Assembly (NCBI GenBank): GCA_000302695.1
Contig: AMFN01000024.1
Location: forward strand, 1 to 47,902
Direction: 5' to 3'
Length of the DNA: 47,902 nucleotides
Origin: Enterobacteriaceae bacterium LSJC7
GTDB lineage: Bacteria > Pseudomonadota > Gammaproteobacteria > Enterobacterales > Enterobacteriaceae
In this document: in pieces, positions 24,884 to 33,981 of the stretch
Numbering within the stretch: position 1 is the stretch's first letter
How the letters are laid out: each line of letters starts with the position of its first letter
Position numbers and translations under genes: made by a program
The notes under the pieces: generated by a model
The model's database searches: none
The model's input: the letters and a program-made list of their open reading frames with translations, nothing else
Told to the model about the DNA's origin: nothing

Positions 24884-26052
24884 TATTTTTTATCCTCCCA
24901 CCTCGGCGCGATAACTTTGTCGAAAATCTCCTGATAAACGGGCTCCCATATTGCCAATGCGTTTCGCCATGCGCTGGTTGATGAGCGCTGGTCAGTTGCT
25001 TGCTCGAACACTGTTCTCATTCTTATCTGGCCCTTGCCCACCTCATCAGTCACACGAACAACCTCACGTAGTACCATCGAACCCCATGCATCACGGATAT
25101 GCTCTTCCATCCAGGGGGACTGGCTGCCGACTGTGTTGCTGTACTTTGTCAGCAATATTCGGACATCCGGTTCGAAACCACCGAGATCTACCGTCTTTAG
25201 GGTGTCACGCAGCATGGTGAAAAATTGCAATGTAGATGTGTAGTCATACAAATCTGCCGGAGTAGGCACAATGATGGCATCAGCAGCGCAGACAACATTA
25301 ACAGCGCCAATACCGAGGTTAGGAGCACTGTCGATGATTATCAGGTCATAGTCATCCCATACAGACTCAATTGCAGCTCGCAGCATCAGATGATAAGGAT
25401 GCGGCAGTTTTCCGGCATCAGCCCGTTGTAGCATTTCTGACTCGATACGATGCAACGACAGACATGATGGGATGATGTCGAGATTTGGCCAGCAGGTCCG
25501 CTTTATAGCGTATTCTGCGTTATCACGTTCACCGAGATAGTACGGCAGCAACGTATCGTCAGCATGCACATTAATGTCAGGGACATAGCCGTGATACATA
25601 GACGCTGAACCCTGCGGATCATTAGCGTCAACAAGCAGGGTTCGCAATCCAGCTAATGCGGCTCGTTGTGAAAGGTGGACTGCCGTAGATGTTTTGTACG
25701 CTCCGCCCTTATGCTGAGCAACGGCGAGCACCGACGGCAGTGAGCCATGAGGACGATGACGTAATTTGCCAAATACAGCGCGCATGTGATTTATCTGGCC
25801 GATAGAATACCCGACCCTCTGCTCTACTCGGCCTCGCATTGCCATGTCGGGGTGTGGTAAGCGTCCGGCCTTTTCTGCATCCCTGATAGCCTGCGCACTC
25901 ACACCAACCAATTCTGCAGCTTCGAGTATGCCCCAGCGACGAGTAATTTCTCGTGCCTCTGGACTGTCGTCACCAAACTGAGCCATGGCAATAGCACGTG
26001 TCATGGTTTGGCCGCGCGCTATACACTCATTAAGCGTCTGTATAAGTCCCAT
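24883..26052 (-). CDS. sopA: Partition ATPase SopA/ParA (type Ia)
   Basis: 389 residues from ATG 26052, which has AGGAG 8 bases upstream; the frame also extends 11 codons further. Very close in pattern to F SopA: N-terminal HTH (WGILEAAELVGVSAQAIRDAEKAGRLPHPDM), deviant Walker A HKGGAYKTST (about 114-123), switch DANDPQGSASMYHGY, Walker B LIIIDSAPNLGIGAVN, C-terminal WMEEHIRDAWGSMVL. It drives plasmid positioning on the nucleoid and, through the HTH, represses its own promoter. Confidence 0.96.
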   Translation of the reverse strand: MGLIQTLNECIARGQTMTRAIAMAQFGDDSPEAREITRRWGILEAAELVGVSAQAIRDAEKAGRLPHPDMAMRGRVEQRVGYSIGQINHMRAVFGKLRHRPHGSLPSVLAVAQHKGGAYKTSTAVHLSQRAALAGLRTLLVDANDPQGSASMYHGYVPDINVHADDTLLPYYLGERDNAEYAIKRTCWPNLDIIPSCLSLHRIESEMLQRADAGKLPHPYHLMLRAAIESVWDDYDLIIIDSAPNLGIGAVNVVCAADAIIVPTPADLYDYTSTLQFFTMLRDTLKTVDLGGFEPDVRILLTKYSNTVGSQSPWMEEHIRDAWGSMVLREVVRVTDEVGKGQIRMRTVFEQATDQRSSTSAWRNALAIWEPVYQEIFDKVIAPRWEDKK

Positions 26053-26074
26053 AAATTGTTCTCCTGTCGTATTT

Positions 26075-26174
26075 GCTTTGCGCAAAAATCATTAAACACA
26101 ATCATTCGGCGCAAAGCAACACCAAAACTTAAACTTTTCGTTAAAAATGAAAAGTAACACATAAAAAGCAAAGC
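26075..26174 (-). promoter_or_regulatory. sopAB promoter and SopA operators
   Basis: On the minus strand TTGCTT, 17 bases, TTTAAT lie just upstream of sopA. Three GCTTTGC/GCAAAGC units occur at 26075-26083, 26109-26117 and 26168-26174; the first two form an inverted pair (GCTTTGCGC / GCGCAAAGC) that overlaps the promoter. F SopA binds CTTTGC-type repeats at its own promoter, so these are likely autoregulatory operators. Confidence 0.7.
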
Positions 26175-26435
26175 TTAGTAATTGGGAGAAAGCTTGCACA
26201 GAAATACGCCGCCAAAAGCGGTGTGGAAGCATTGGAGCGCGCCAGCGCTCTGGCCCTTTTGAAATGATATCTTAGCTAATAACGAACCTTTCACTTGTTG
26301 GGTTTTACATAAGATATTGATTATAAATATTATTATTTAAGTTACTCACGTCCTATAGTTCCCGCGTACCCCTGCGTAACAGGCTTAAAAAAAAGCTAAA
26401 AATAAAATACCTGCTCACCCCCAAAAATACAGCGA
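26175..26435. other. Non-coding region between sopA promoter and telomere region
   Basis: AT-rich and divergent between sopA (minus) and the protelomerase (plus). No supported ORF. A GAGCGC-GCCA-GCGCTC hairpin (about 26237-26252) followed by TGGCCCTTTTG could be a weak plus-strand terminator. The rest, to 26435, shows no recognisable feature. Confidence 0.5.
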
Positions 26436-26578
26436 TTATCGTAACAAAGTTAATTAATGATTCTTGAAGCTAAGGTATACCACATCGTGATTTTATCGTA
26501 ACAAAGATACAATCTTACACATTCCACAAATCGTAACAATATTATGAAGATTAACCATAATTGAAACAATGTTACGAA

Positions 26579-26636
26579 ATTATCGCTACACATTAGAAAA
26601 CATACACGTGTATGTTTTCTTATGTGTTACTATAAT
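26579..26636. other. Telomere resolution site (telRL/tos-like palindrome)
   Basis: A 58-bp imperfect palindrome centred between 26607 and 26608. The inner 26 bp (26595-26620) are perfect around CATACACGTGTATG, and another 7-bp arm matches on each side after one mismatch (26588-26593 with 26622-26627). It lies just upstream of the protelomerase gene, as in N15. The enzyme should cut near the CACGTG centre and reseal to hairpins, so the prophage ends would be here. The centre differs from the N15 core as I recall it (TATACGCGCGTATA). Confidence 0.88.
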
Positions 26637-26716
26637 CGTAACAATGTTTGCTATTGAATCCTTTAGATGCGTTATAATTGTTACGATAAATAAAATTTAT
26701 TTTGTTACAATAGTGT

Positions 26717-26745
26717 TTGACTCATCTATGATTAGGTGGGATTAT
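26717..26745 (+). promoter_or_regulatory. Probable protelomerase promoter
   Basis: TTGACT (26717-26722), spacer 17, GATTAT (26740-26745). It lies between two TTGTTACGA-type repeats, so occupancy of those repeats could control it. Confidence 0.5.
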
Positions 26746-26780
26746 TGTTTTCAATATTGTTACGATAAGAGGCGCGGAAA

Positions 26781-28628
26781 ATGGCAAAGTTGGGCGGAGG
26801 TATCGGAGTATTGATTGAGCAATTAGTTGCTGAAGTTGATGCCATTGAACAAATGGATATCCCCCAGGGGGATAAAACCCGAAAATATAAAGCCGCTGCT
26901 ACAAAGCTAAAAAACAGGCTCTATCTTGACAAGCGGCGTTACAAAGGTCGCGGTGAGCGTAATCGCTTATCATTAAACACTGTAAACAACTATCTGACCC
27001 GAATCAGAAAACAATTTGATGACCGTTTACACCATCATTTTGCAGCAAATGTCGAACGTCTGGCAGAACGGTACCCCATTTATGCACGTGAGCTTAGGGA
27101 GTGGCTGGAGCTATCGACACCCGATATCCGTCAGCGATATATCCAACTGACCGAACATCTGAAATCAATAACGACAGTCGCTGAGCTGCTTGGCAATATC
27201 AAGCGCGGGCATGCAGGAGAGCGTCAACTATTGGCGCTCGCTCGCAAATATCCCGGTTGGGCAGCATATCTCCAAGCCCTGATTGAATCAGACTGGAAAG
27301 AAGCTGAGACAGAAATGTACCAGGCATTCAGGCAAGGTTCGGCCTTACTTGATGATCTAAGCAACCTAAAAATAAACCATGAAATTCTTTACCACCTGCA
27401 GCTGAGTCCGTCTGAGCGCGCGTCAATACAACAGCGCTGGGATGGTGTCCTCAATGAGAAAAAGCGCAGTGTTGTGCTGCTTGATTACCCTACATATATG
27501 CAGTCAGTTACGAATATTTTGTGCGCACCGTTTGCTCCTGAGCTCATAACCCAAAAGCAGGGAATGGCGGCAATGGCCTTTGCCCTGGCAGCTGCATCAG
27601 GTCGTCGATTGATTGAAATAATTGCAAACGGTGAATTTGAAGTCGCTGGCCGATATGAAGTGTTTTTCCGTGGGCAGGCAAAAAAACGGACTGGAAATAA
27701 TGACGATACTCCTCGCAGAATTTACACCCTGTGCGATGCTAAATTATTCGTCCAGCGTTTGTATGAACTACGTAGCTGCCCAGCAGCTAATGACATTGCA
27801 GTTCTAAAAGCCGACCATACTGATGACGCCAGTTACCGTTCTGTTAATGTCCGTATAACATCTGGTCTGGCGAAAAGTTTTAACGAGTTTGCGAAGGATT
27901 TTTTCAAAGATAGTGCGCGAACATTTAAAGACACCCGTGCCATCTATGCCCGTATAACTTATGAAATGTGGTTCCGTACTGACCCACGCTGGAAGAACGT
28001 TGATGAGGATGTTTTTTTCTCAGAAATCCTCGGCCATGACGATGAAGGGACTCAGTTGCATTACAAGCAGTTCAAACTGCATAACTTCTCTCGCCACTGG
28101 CGGCCAGAAACCGGCTTAGAAAACCGGCGTTTAGCTGCCCTGCAGGCGCTTGACCCTGAAATGCCCGAATTTGCAAAGGGTGATGCGGGTATCAGAATCC
28201 ACGATGCAGTGAAGCAGCTGGTCGAGGATGGAGGTGATGTTGTTATTAATACAAACACCCTACGCAAGGCAGGTTTTAACCCAACTCTGGTACGTCGTTA
28301 CCTTGATTTTGCAGCAGACGCGCTGGGTCAGAGTGTTGGCGATAATGGTTGGATAAAAGCTGAAAGCGATTTGCCTGATATTATTCTCTGTGAAGAAAAT
28401 GAACCCGGACTGGAAGATGATGAGCCAACTACTCATGGAATTGACATAGAGGGCCAGGCGGATAAATCAGATGACCCGGTAGAACGCCCACGCTTCAAAG
28501 CGCCGCGGCGAGCAGACGATGGAGCATGGATTATCGAATTTACATATTTGGGTCGACAGTACTATTGGTCAGGTAAAGCAGAAAATTTACCTGACGCAAT
28601 GCAGGCGGCATGGGAAAACTATTTTTGA
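26781..28628 (+). CDS. tel: Protelomerase (hairpin telomere resolvase)
   Basis: 615 residues, strongly similar along its length to TelN (N15) as I remember it. It cleaves the palindromic site and rejoins strands into closed hairpins, using a tyrosine-recombinase-type mechanism. Catalytic candidates, aligned to TelK: Arg275 (SGRRLIE), Lys301 or 302 (RGQAKKR), Arg386 (KDTRAIYAR), His419 (ILGHDDEGTQLHY) and the nucleophile Tyr428. The acidic linker (about 535-575) is shorter than in TelN, and the C-terminal FTYLGRQYYWSGKA-like domain is kept. Some upstream bases have GCGGAAA before the ATG. Confidence 0.97.
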   Translation: MAKLGGGIGVLIEQLVAEVDAIEQMDIPQGDKTRKYKAAATKLKNRLYLDKRRYKGRGERNRLSLNTVNNYLTRIRKQFDDRLHHHFAANVERLAERYPIYARELREWLELSTPDIRQRYIQLTEHLKSITTVAELLGNIKRGHAGERQLLALARKYPGWAAYLQALIESDWKEAETEMYQAFRQGSALLDDLSNLKINHEILYHLQLSPSERASIQQRWDGVLNEKKRSVVLLDYPTYMQSVTNILCAPFAPELITQKQGMAAMAFALAAASGRRLIEIIANGEFEVAGRYEVFFRGQAKKRTGNNDDTPRRIYTLCDAKLFVQRLYELRSCPAANDIAVLKADHTDDASYRSVNVRITSGLAKSFNEFAKDFFKDSARTFKDTRAIYARITYEMWFRTDPRWKNVDEDVFFSEILGHDDEGTQLHYKQFKLHNFSRHWRPETGLENRRLAALQALDPEMPEFAKGDAGIRIHDAVKQLVEDGGDVVINTNTLRKAGFNPTLVRRYLDFAADALGQSVGDNGWIKAESDLPDIILCEENEPGLEDDEPTTHGIDIEGQADKSDDPVERPRFKAPRRADDGAWIIEFTYLGRQYYWSGKAENLPDAMQAAWENYF

Positions 28629-28641
28629 GCCCATAGACCAA

Positions 28642-28800
28642 TTATTTTGATAGTTCTTTCAAAGCGACATAACGCCAGGCTGAATGCCTGGCGCGCTGCT
28701 TAATATCAGCCGTTACGCTAATCACCTTTATCCTCTTACGTAGCCAGTAAAACCACACTACAAGCAGCGCTGCGGATAATGGTAGGTACCACACTAACAT
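28642..28800 (-). CDS. Small membrane protein downstream of repA
   Basis: 52 residues from ATG 28800 (MLVWYLPLSAALLVVWFYWLRKRIKVIS...), AGGAG 10 bases before. One membrane helix (about 2-19) and a basic cytoplasmic tail (positive-inside). A longer start at 28881 is possible. It overlaps the ORF above. Unknown function. Confidence 0.5.
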   Translation of the reverse strand: MLVWYLPLSAALLVVWFYWLRKRIKVISVTADIKQRARHSAWRYVALKELSK

Positions 28801-28994
28801 CCTACCGCCACTCCTACACATAACCAAAAGAGGGTGAGTTTCCACGAAATAATACGTAGAGATTTTACCTGTTTGACACAACGGGTAATGCTAAAAATAT
28901 GCGTGACTACATATCCAGTTTTTGATTCAGTAGCCCATAATTTAGACGTTATGTCCGCACCAATTAGAATATTGTTAAACCTGATGTACTTCAC
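28794..28994 (-). CDS. Hypothetical small protein coupled to repA
   Basis: 66 residues from a GTG directly behind the repA stop (TAAGTG). It ends in a hydrophobic segment LTLFWLCVGVAVGC. Its stop overlaps the next start. No ribosome site except coupling. It may be a real tail-end gene of the repA operon or chance. Confidence 0.4.
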   Translation of the reverse strand: MKYIRFNNILIGADITSKLWATESKTGYVVTHIFSITRCVKQVKSLRIISWKLTLFWLCVGVAVGC

Positions 28995-31900
28995 TTAAAC
29001 CGCCTGTAATCGCCGTAGTTCAGCATATTGTCCAGCAGACAGTGTATCCATGTTATCTGTCATAAATAGGCCCGCTACGGTTGCCTGAATCAGCCTGGTA
29101 GGCATAGCAGCAAGTTGTACCAGTTCCTGTTCGCTCAATGCCTGTCGTAACCACTCCAGCGGCACCGGCATTGCCGAGATAGCATCCTCAACAACACATA
29201 CGGCATCATCAATAAATGACGAATGAGGAGATCCAGATTGCGATCCAATGTCTATATATGATCCACAATCGAGATCAGCCGCTTCGGATATTGGTGCGTC
29301 CAGTTTTATCTGAACAAACGAGAGTGACGACGCTGCGCGACGTTCGAGAATGCCGTGAATGAATGACCTGGAGTCAGGAACAATTGACCATACGTACCCT
29401 AGCCCCTGAGAGCGCGGCAGCCGACGTTTCGTCGTTGCATAGCCGAATGCCTCGCATACTTGCTTAAACACCGTCTCAGGGCGTTTTGGTCGTCCTTTGG
29501 GGTTAATATAACCACCAAACCGGAGTACGTTGTTGAATCTGTCAGCTGTACCAGCATCCATCAGTTGTGCCATTGCAGCCGACATTGCCTCCTGTGTTGC
29601 TTCACCAATACCTGTGTCCGGGTCAATGCCACACGTTGTAAAATACTGGCGTGCGGTTTTACGGTGCAGCGATGCGTATGTGCGTTGCGTTACTTCCATA
29701 ACAGGTCGGCTTTGGACTGTATAGCCTGTAATGCCGGGTTGCATTCGTGCGAACTGTGAATCGGCGGTCTCTCTGTTCAGTGCTGTGATAGTGACATATT
29801 CATTTCGATGCCCCTTCCTGAACTGGTACGTGAATGAAATCGCCTGCTGCTCACGGTCAATGCGAGCGGCGGCCACCTCATCCATTACCATCATTTCAGC
29901 CAGAGTTAACTTTTTACGGCCACCATCCAGCAAAAATTTCAGTGATGACTCGTCAACATCGAGCTTCAGTTCGTGTTCAATATCCCATCTGGCCAACTGC
30001 GCCTGCTCTTCTTCTGAGAGAGACCGCTTTGACAGTAATTCATCACGCAGGTTTTCATCAGGAGTATCGATCTCCATGTGGCGCATGACCGTTAAATCCC
30101 ACACACGCTCTTTTGCTGCCTTACGTAATTCCTTCCCTGCTGCGCTAAGGTCTGTATCTTCAGCCAGGTGCTGGACGTTGTAGCCATCAGAATAAAGAAT
30201 ACAGATCATATTGTTTGCAAAGTCGTTGCGAGCCCGTGCCTCCATAGCAGCGACACGGAATTTCATCTTGATATAGGTCGTATCAGCCAGGCCGAGCGAA
30301 AGACGGTCACCGTCAAGGACGGCGTCAGTAAACTCGTCATTTATCTCGGCGGTCTCCAGGAGTGCCTGCAGAAATCCGCGCTTGATATTTTCTTCGCGCT
30401 CTTCACGTATTCCTGGCAGTTTGTTCAGGCCAACAATGAACTCTGTAGCCGTTCTGTCACGGCGTAGCATCTGGATAGCATCAGACGGCACGACCTGTCC
30501 GCAGAATGAACCGAAATGGCGGGTAAAGTGTTTTTCTTCTATGGATACGCCTGAGCTTATAGCGGGACTATAAATCAGCCCATCGTATAGCTTTGCTTGT
30601 TTGTTTGGTGCATCAGTGAACGCGACGACTTCAGCATCGGGCTTTGTGTCCTGGCTGACATAGAGCCACTTTTTCTCCGGCCAGCGGTCACGCAATTGCA
30701 ACAGTAGCTGCTCGGCAAAATTAGTAGAGTCTGTCGCCAGCAAGAACTTCTCTCCAGCCTGAACCGATTTTAAAACTTCGACCATGATACGGTCATTGTC
30801 TGTGTAGAGAACCCGGCGCGCTTCCCGATCTCCGTTAGCGGTTTTATACGTGACATCGACCGGCAGCTCGACAACGTGAATTTGTGTCCACGCAGACAGT
30901 CCAGTTTGCTCACGCCTGGCCAGCGCTAACTCGCATAAATCGACCAGAATGTCGCTGGCATCAGCGTCAACCAGCAATGCATGGTCATCGCTAGATGCGA
31001 TTGCATCGATCAGACGATTGAATACGTCAACAGGATGAGCCATTGCCTTACCCGATAGCGTTGCACGTAGTCCCTGGGTCGCTTCGTCCAGTCCGAAAAA
31101 GTCGTGCTTTTTCATGAGAGGTTGCCAACAACCTTTAACAATTGAGTTAATACAGATCGTCAGTTTGTTAGCGTATGGCGCCAGTTCTTTGTAGCCCTGG
31201 TCCTGATAATGCAGGATGTCGCAGTTACGGCGAGTTCCATCGTCTGCGCGTGTCATCATGTCCCATAGTCCGCCAATGAGTGACACGCGGTGAGCAACAG
31301 AAACCCCACGCTCAGCGTTGTGCATCAGCGGGCGGAGTAGATGTTTTGATTTACCGGAACCCATGCCGGCACGAACAATAACTGGTCCGTTCAACGACTT
31401 TATGTAGTCGAGGACTTCTTTTGTCATGTGCGGCTTGTCGAACCGTTTATACGTTATGTGATCTGGGCGAACAGATGGATTGATAACCCGATCGCTGAAC
31501 GAGCGGAACGCCTGAGCCTTTTCACACTTCTGGCGGAACGCACGTTTAACTCGATTATAAACAGTGCCGTAAAGAGCTTTGTCGGCACCAATTTTATCCA
31601 GCGTAGCTTTAATCAATGCCACTAACTCCTGTGGGGATAGCTTTGATGGACATTGAGTCATGCCAGCATCGATACAGCGCACCAGTTGTTTTGCTATGGC
31701 CCTACGGTCCGCAACTGCCGCTACAGTTAACGCCAATAACTCAACATCAAAAATATTCCCCGGCAACGTGAGTCGGTTCTCTTTAGAAAACAGCTGCCGA
31801 TTTGTCTCAGTTATGCCGCGGACTTGCTGCAGGTCATTAAAGTCACTGCATTCGTCCTCATCAGTGTTAAATATGGGATATGTACAACGAACGGCAGGGT

Positions 31901-32966
31901 ATTTTTTCATGACTTCGAGGCCAACTCGCAGACCGGTGTTTCCCTTGCCAGCTCGCTGTGAGCGTTGGTCATTATCCAGAGCACACCACAGCTCGATGCC
32001 GGGATACAAATCAACTATTTGCTCGACAACTTTAATGACATTGTTAGCCGATACAGCAACGATAACAGCATCGAATCTTTTTTTTGCAGCAGCAAAAACG
32101 GATGCGCCGGTAGCAAAGCCCTCAACGACACATACCCTGGTTGCGCAACGTAGTTTACCTATAACATGCCCACTTCCGGCAAAATCACCTGGGTCAATGG
32201 CGCGTGTTTGATATTTATCACCTTTGTATGTTATTCGCTGCCAGCCAGCCACACGGCCATTTAATCTGTTATCTAGGTGGGAGAGAGGAATAGCCATAAC
32301 CTCTTGTTTAGCAGGTTTTTTATTGTTGGGACCGTGGTCCCACACAGTAACGCGACGAACATTGCAGAATGGAAAAATTGATGAAATTCCCTTCTTTGCT
32401 GCATATGGCCACGTCCCGTCTTCAGATGGGGAATCTGAAAATGCGCGCGAAAAGTCCAGATATTCGTTAAGGTCAGCATCCCGGCGCTGGCTCTCCATAC
32501 GTTCAGCTATAAGCTGTAATCGTTCACGCTCTTTTCGCTTATCCTCAGCTCGCTTTAGTCGAGCTAAATCTTTGCTTGATGGTGGGACCACGGTCCCACC
32601 GTTACGCTGGATGTGTTGTCTGTATTGAGCAGCCAGGAATTGCATGCCACTCCAGACACCGGCATCGGTACCTTTGCAGACAAAGTTCACGAATGGGTAT
32701 GCTATACCGTCATGCGTGGATTCCATGCGAGAGTAAATTTCGACTTTACCACGCAGTTTAGGAATTAAAACAGGAGGAGAATGGCGCGCATATTTTGTGA
32801 ATTTTTCAGACGCACCACGCGAGGTAGACAGCTGGATTTCATGTGCACATTCATGCCAGTTAATGCCAGCCGCGCCAGCTATTGCTGCCAGTTCATCAGC
32901 ACCGGCATCCAGTAGAGCGAACGGGTCGGAGTTAAATTGTTGTTGATAGAAGTCCGCTATTCTCAT
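28995..32966 (-). CDS. repA: Replication protein RepA (primase-helicase)
   Basis: 1323 residues from ATG 32966; a TTG five codons earlier lies before a run of A. N15 RepA is of the same size and is the only phage protein needed for circular replication, with the origin inside the gene. Visible: toprim primase motifs VVEGFATG (about 280-287) and ALDND (about 329-333), Walker A AGMGSGKS (about 533-540), Walker B-like FFGLDEA (about 624-630), and helicase segments further on (SPAISSGVSIEE; QMLRRDR). Two centromere-like palindromes lie in its first quarter. Confidence 0.94.
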   Translation of the reverse strand: MRIADFYQQQFNSDPFALLDAGADELAAIAGAAGINWHECAHEIQLSTSRGASEKFTKYARHSPPVLIPKLRGKVEIYSRMESTHDGIAYPFVNFVCKGTDAGVWSGMQFLAAQYRQHIQRNGGTVVPPSSKDLARLKRAEDKRKERERLQLIAERMESQRRDADLNEYLDFSRAFSDSPSEDGTWPYAAKKGISSIFPFCNVRRVTVWDHGPNNKKPAKQEVMAIPLSHLDNRLNGRVAGWQRITYKGDKYQTRAIDPGDFAGSGHVIGKLRCATRVCVVEGFATGASVFAAAKKRFDAVIVAVSANNVIKVVEQIVDLYPGIELWCALDNDQRSQRAGKGNTGLRVGLEVMKKYPAVRCTYPIFNTDEDECSDFNDLQQVRGITETNRQLFSKENRLTLPGNIFDVELLALTVAAVADRRAIAKQLVRCIDAGMTQCPSKLSPQELVALIKATLDKIGADKALYGTVYNRVKRAFRQKCEKAQAFRSFSDRVINPSVRPDHITYKRFDKPHMTKEVLDYIKSLNGPVIVRAGMGSGKSKHLLRPLMHNAERGVSVAHRVSLIGGLWDMMTRADDGTRRNCDILHYQDQGYKELAPYANKLTICINSIVKGCWQPLMKKHDFFGLDEATQGLRATLSGKAMAHPVDVFNRLIDAIASSDDHALLVDADASDILVDLCELALARREQTGLSAWTQIHVVELPVDVTYKTANGDREARRVLYTDNDRIMVEVLKSVQAGEKFLLATDSTNFAEQLLLQLRDRWPEKKWLYVSQDTKPDAEVVAFTDAPNKQAKLYDGLIYSPAISSGVSIEEKHFTRHFGSFCGQVVPSDAIQMLRRDRTATEFIVGLNKLPGIREEREENIKRGFLQALLETAEINDEFTDAVLDGDRLSLGLADTTYIKMKFRVAAMEARARNDFANNMICILYSDGYNVQHLAEDTDLSAAGKELRKAAKERVWDLTVMRHMEIDTPDENLRDELLSKRSLSEEEQAQLARWDIEHELKLDVDESSLKFLLDGGRKKLTLAEMMVMDEVAAARIDREQQAISFTYQFRKGHRNEYVTITALNRETADSQFARMQPGITGYTVQSRPVMEVTQRTYASLHRKTARQYFTTCGIDPDTGIGEATQEAMSAAMAQLMDAGTADRFNNVLRFGGYINPKGRPKRPETVFKQVCEAFGYATTKRRLPRSQGLGYVWSIVPDSRSFIHGILERRAASSLSFVQIKLDAPISEAADLDCGSYIDIGSQSGSPHSSFIDDAVCVVEDAISAMPVPLEWLRQALSEQELVQLAAMPTRLIQATVAGLFMTDNMDTLSAGQYAELRRLQAV
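32327..32342. repeat. SopB centromere-like palindrome, copy 5 (in repA)
   Basis: TGGGACCGTGGTCCCA, exact core, inside the N-terminal third of repA. Confidence 0.8.
32583..32598. repeat. SopB centromere-like palindrome, copy 6 (in repA)
   Basis: TGGGACCACGGTCCCA, with matching flanks giving a 20-bp inverted repeat (32581-32600). It lies 241 bp from copy 5; the two are the closest pair of exact sites. Confidence 0.82.
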
Positions 32967-33097
32967 TTTTTTTTTGTCCAAACGGTTACTGCACAGTTGC
33001 GCAGGAACGGCGAACGGACTATCATCAACATACAGATTTGGTTTTTCAGCGAGCTGCTAAGCGCTAAAAATTTCGTTGATGAAGCCTGTTCGATAGA

Positions 33098-33128
33098 AGC
33101 CCCGGTCGCCACAACCGGGGCTTTTCTT
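33098..33128 (+). terminator. Terminator in the repA-repressor interval
   Basis: AGCCCCGGT pairs with ACCGGGGCT around a 7-base loop, followed by TTTCTTTT on the plus strand. The interval 32967-33234 has no gene. The hairpin would stop plus-strand antisense transcription heading out of repA; on the minus strand the T tract is poor. Confidence 0.6.
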
Positions 33129-33234
33129 TTTTATGCACCCACTGAATGTCAGTGGCAAATGCCCCGGTCGTCACTATTACGCCACATAATAGCCTTTGAT
33201 CGGTACACCTGACAAGTTAGTATCTTATTCTGAT

Positions 33235-33867
33235 CTATATACCCTTCACCGCTATAGATTTTGCCACCAGGATGATTGGATGCATCAACACGATATCGTC
33301 AAGATCTCTAATCACGCGCTGTGATGCCCCACCTGGTGTGTCCAGATAAACTTTACCATCGCGTTGACTCGCGAGGACTTTAACCCCCGAATCAACACCG
33401 TCTTTTGTGATAATTATCACGTCTTCACCGGTAACAGGTTCCATTTTAGGATCGGCAATCAGAACCTCACCCACCCTGTAACCTATGACATCCCCACTAT
33501 CAACAGTTAGTCCATATAAGTTTCGTTCAGGCACAGAGATGTCAACATAGGAGGGAAACGTGTTGTCTACCATGCCATTCGCCAGCCATTCAGTATCAGG
33601 CCCGGTCGAAATTGAACCAATAACAGGAATACCCGTTCTTGCGTCATTGTAGACGCCAGTTAAGACCCACTCTGGCGAACGATCCAGCTCATGAGCCAGT
33701 TTCAGGCCCAGATCCAGAGCTGGCATCGCATCATTGTTCTCAAGATGAGACAAACCCGCGTATGACACGCCTACACGACCTGCCAGCGCTCTGATTGAGA
33801 ACTTTGTTTTATTCTGTTGCTTTAGCTCTTCTCTACGAGCTTTCAGCCATTCGCCGCGTTTTTTCAT
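33235..33867 (-). CDS. Prophage repressor (CB/CI-like, S24 fold)
   Basis: 210 residues from ATG 33867 (MKKRGEWLKARREEL); an ATG six codons earlier at 33885 would give a leaderless-type start. N-terminal HTH (SIRALAGRVGVSYAGLSHLEN), then an S24/LexA-like C-terminal domain. The CI/LexA catalytic GDSM is replaced by SGDVIGY, with no serine at that place, although a lysine (SGVKVLAS) is kept; the hinge has GSISTG instead of an Ala-Gly site. I infer that it is not self-cleaved. Operators lie upstream in the divergent region with cro. Confidence 0.88.
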   Translation of the reverse strand: MKKRGEWLKARREELKQQNKTKFSIRALAGRVGVSYAGLSHLENNDAMPALDLGLKLAHELDRSPEWVLTGVYNDARTGIPVIGSISTGPDTEWLANGMVDNTFPSYVDISVPERNLYGLTVDSGDVIGYRVGEVLIADPKMEPVTGEDVIIITKDGVDSGVKVLASQRDGKVYLDTPGGASQRVIRDLDDIVLMHPIILVAKSIAVKGI

Positions 33868-33888
33868 CTCTAAATAATAAACCATGTT

Positions 33889-33906
33889 TGTATAGCTGAC
33901 TATACA
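33889..33906. promoter_or_regulatory. Operator overlapping repressor promoter
   Basis: Perfect 7-bp arms TGTATAG-CTGA-CTATACA. It overlaps a TATAGT -10 box of the leftward repressor promoter, suggesting autorepression or Cro control. Confidence 0.7.
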
Positions 33907-33909
33907 GAT

Positions 33910-33939
33910 TTGTAGTGATACGCATCACTTTTTTATGAT
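33910..33939 (+). promoter_or_regulatory. Early rightward promoter (PR-like) and operator
   Basis: TTGTAG (33910-33915), spacer 18, TATGAT (33934-33939), reading into cro. A perfect palindrome AGTGAT-ACGC-ATCACT (33914-33929) fills the spacer. Its arm sequence differs from the operator at 33889. Confidence 0.65.
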
Positions 33940-33981
33940 CTGTATTCTGGACAAAATTGATCTGTTTGTTACTATCTCATT

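Larger units (their letters stand above)
26436..26769. repeat. TTGTTACGA repeat array around the telomere site
   Basis: At least seven copies of ATTGTTACGATAA or its complement: near 26436, 26493, 26529 and 26632 in the TCGTAACAA direction; near 26568, 26677 and 26756 in the TTGTTACGA direction; and a weaker copy at 26702. They flank the resolution palindrome and the promoter of the protelomerase gene. They may bind protelomerase, RepA or a host factor; nothing in the sequence tells which. Confidence 0.7.
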
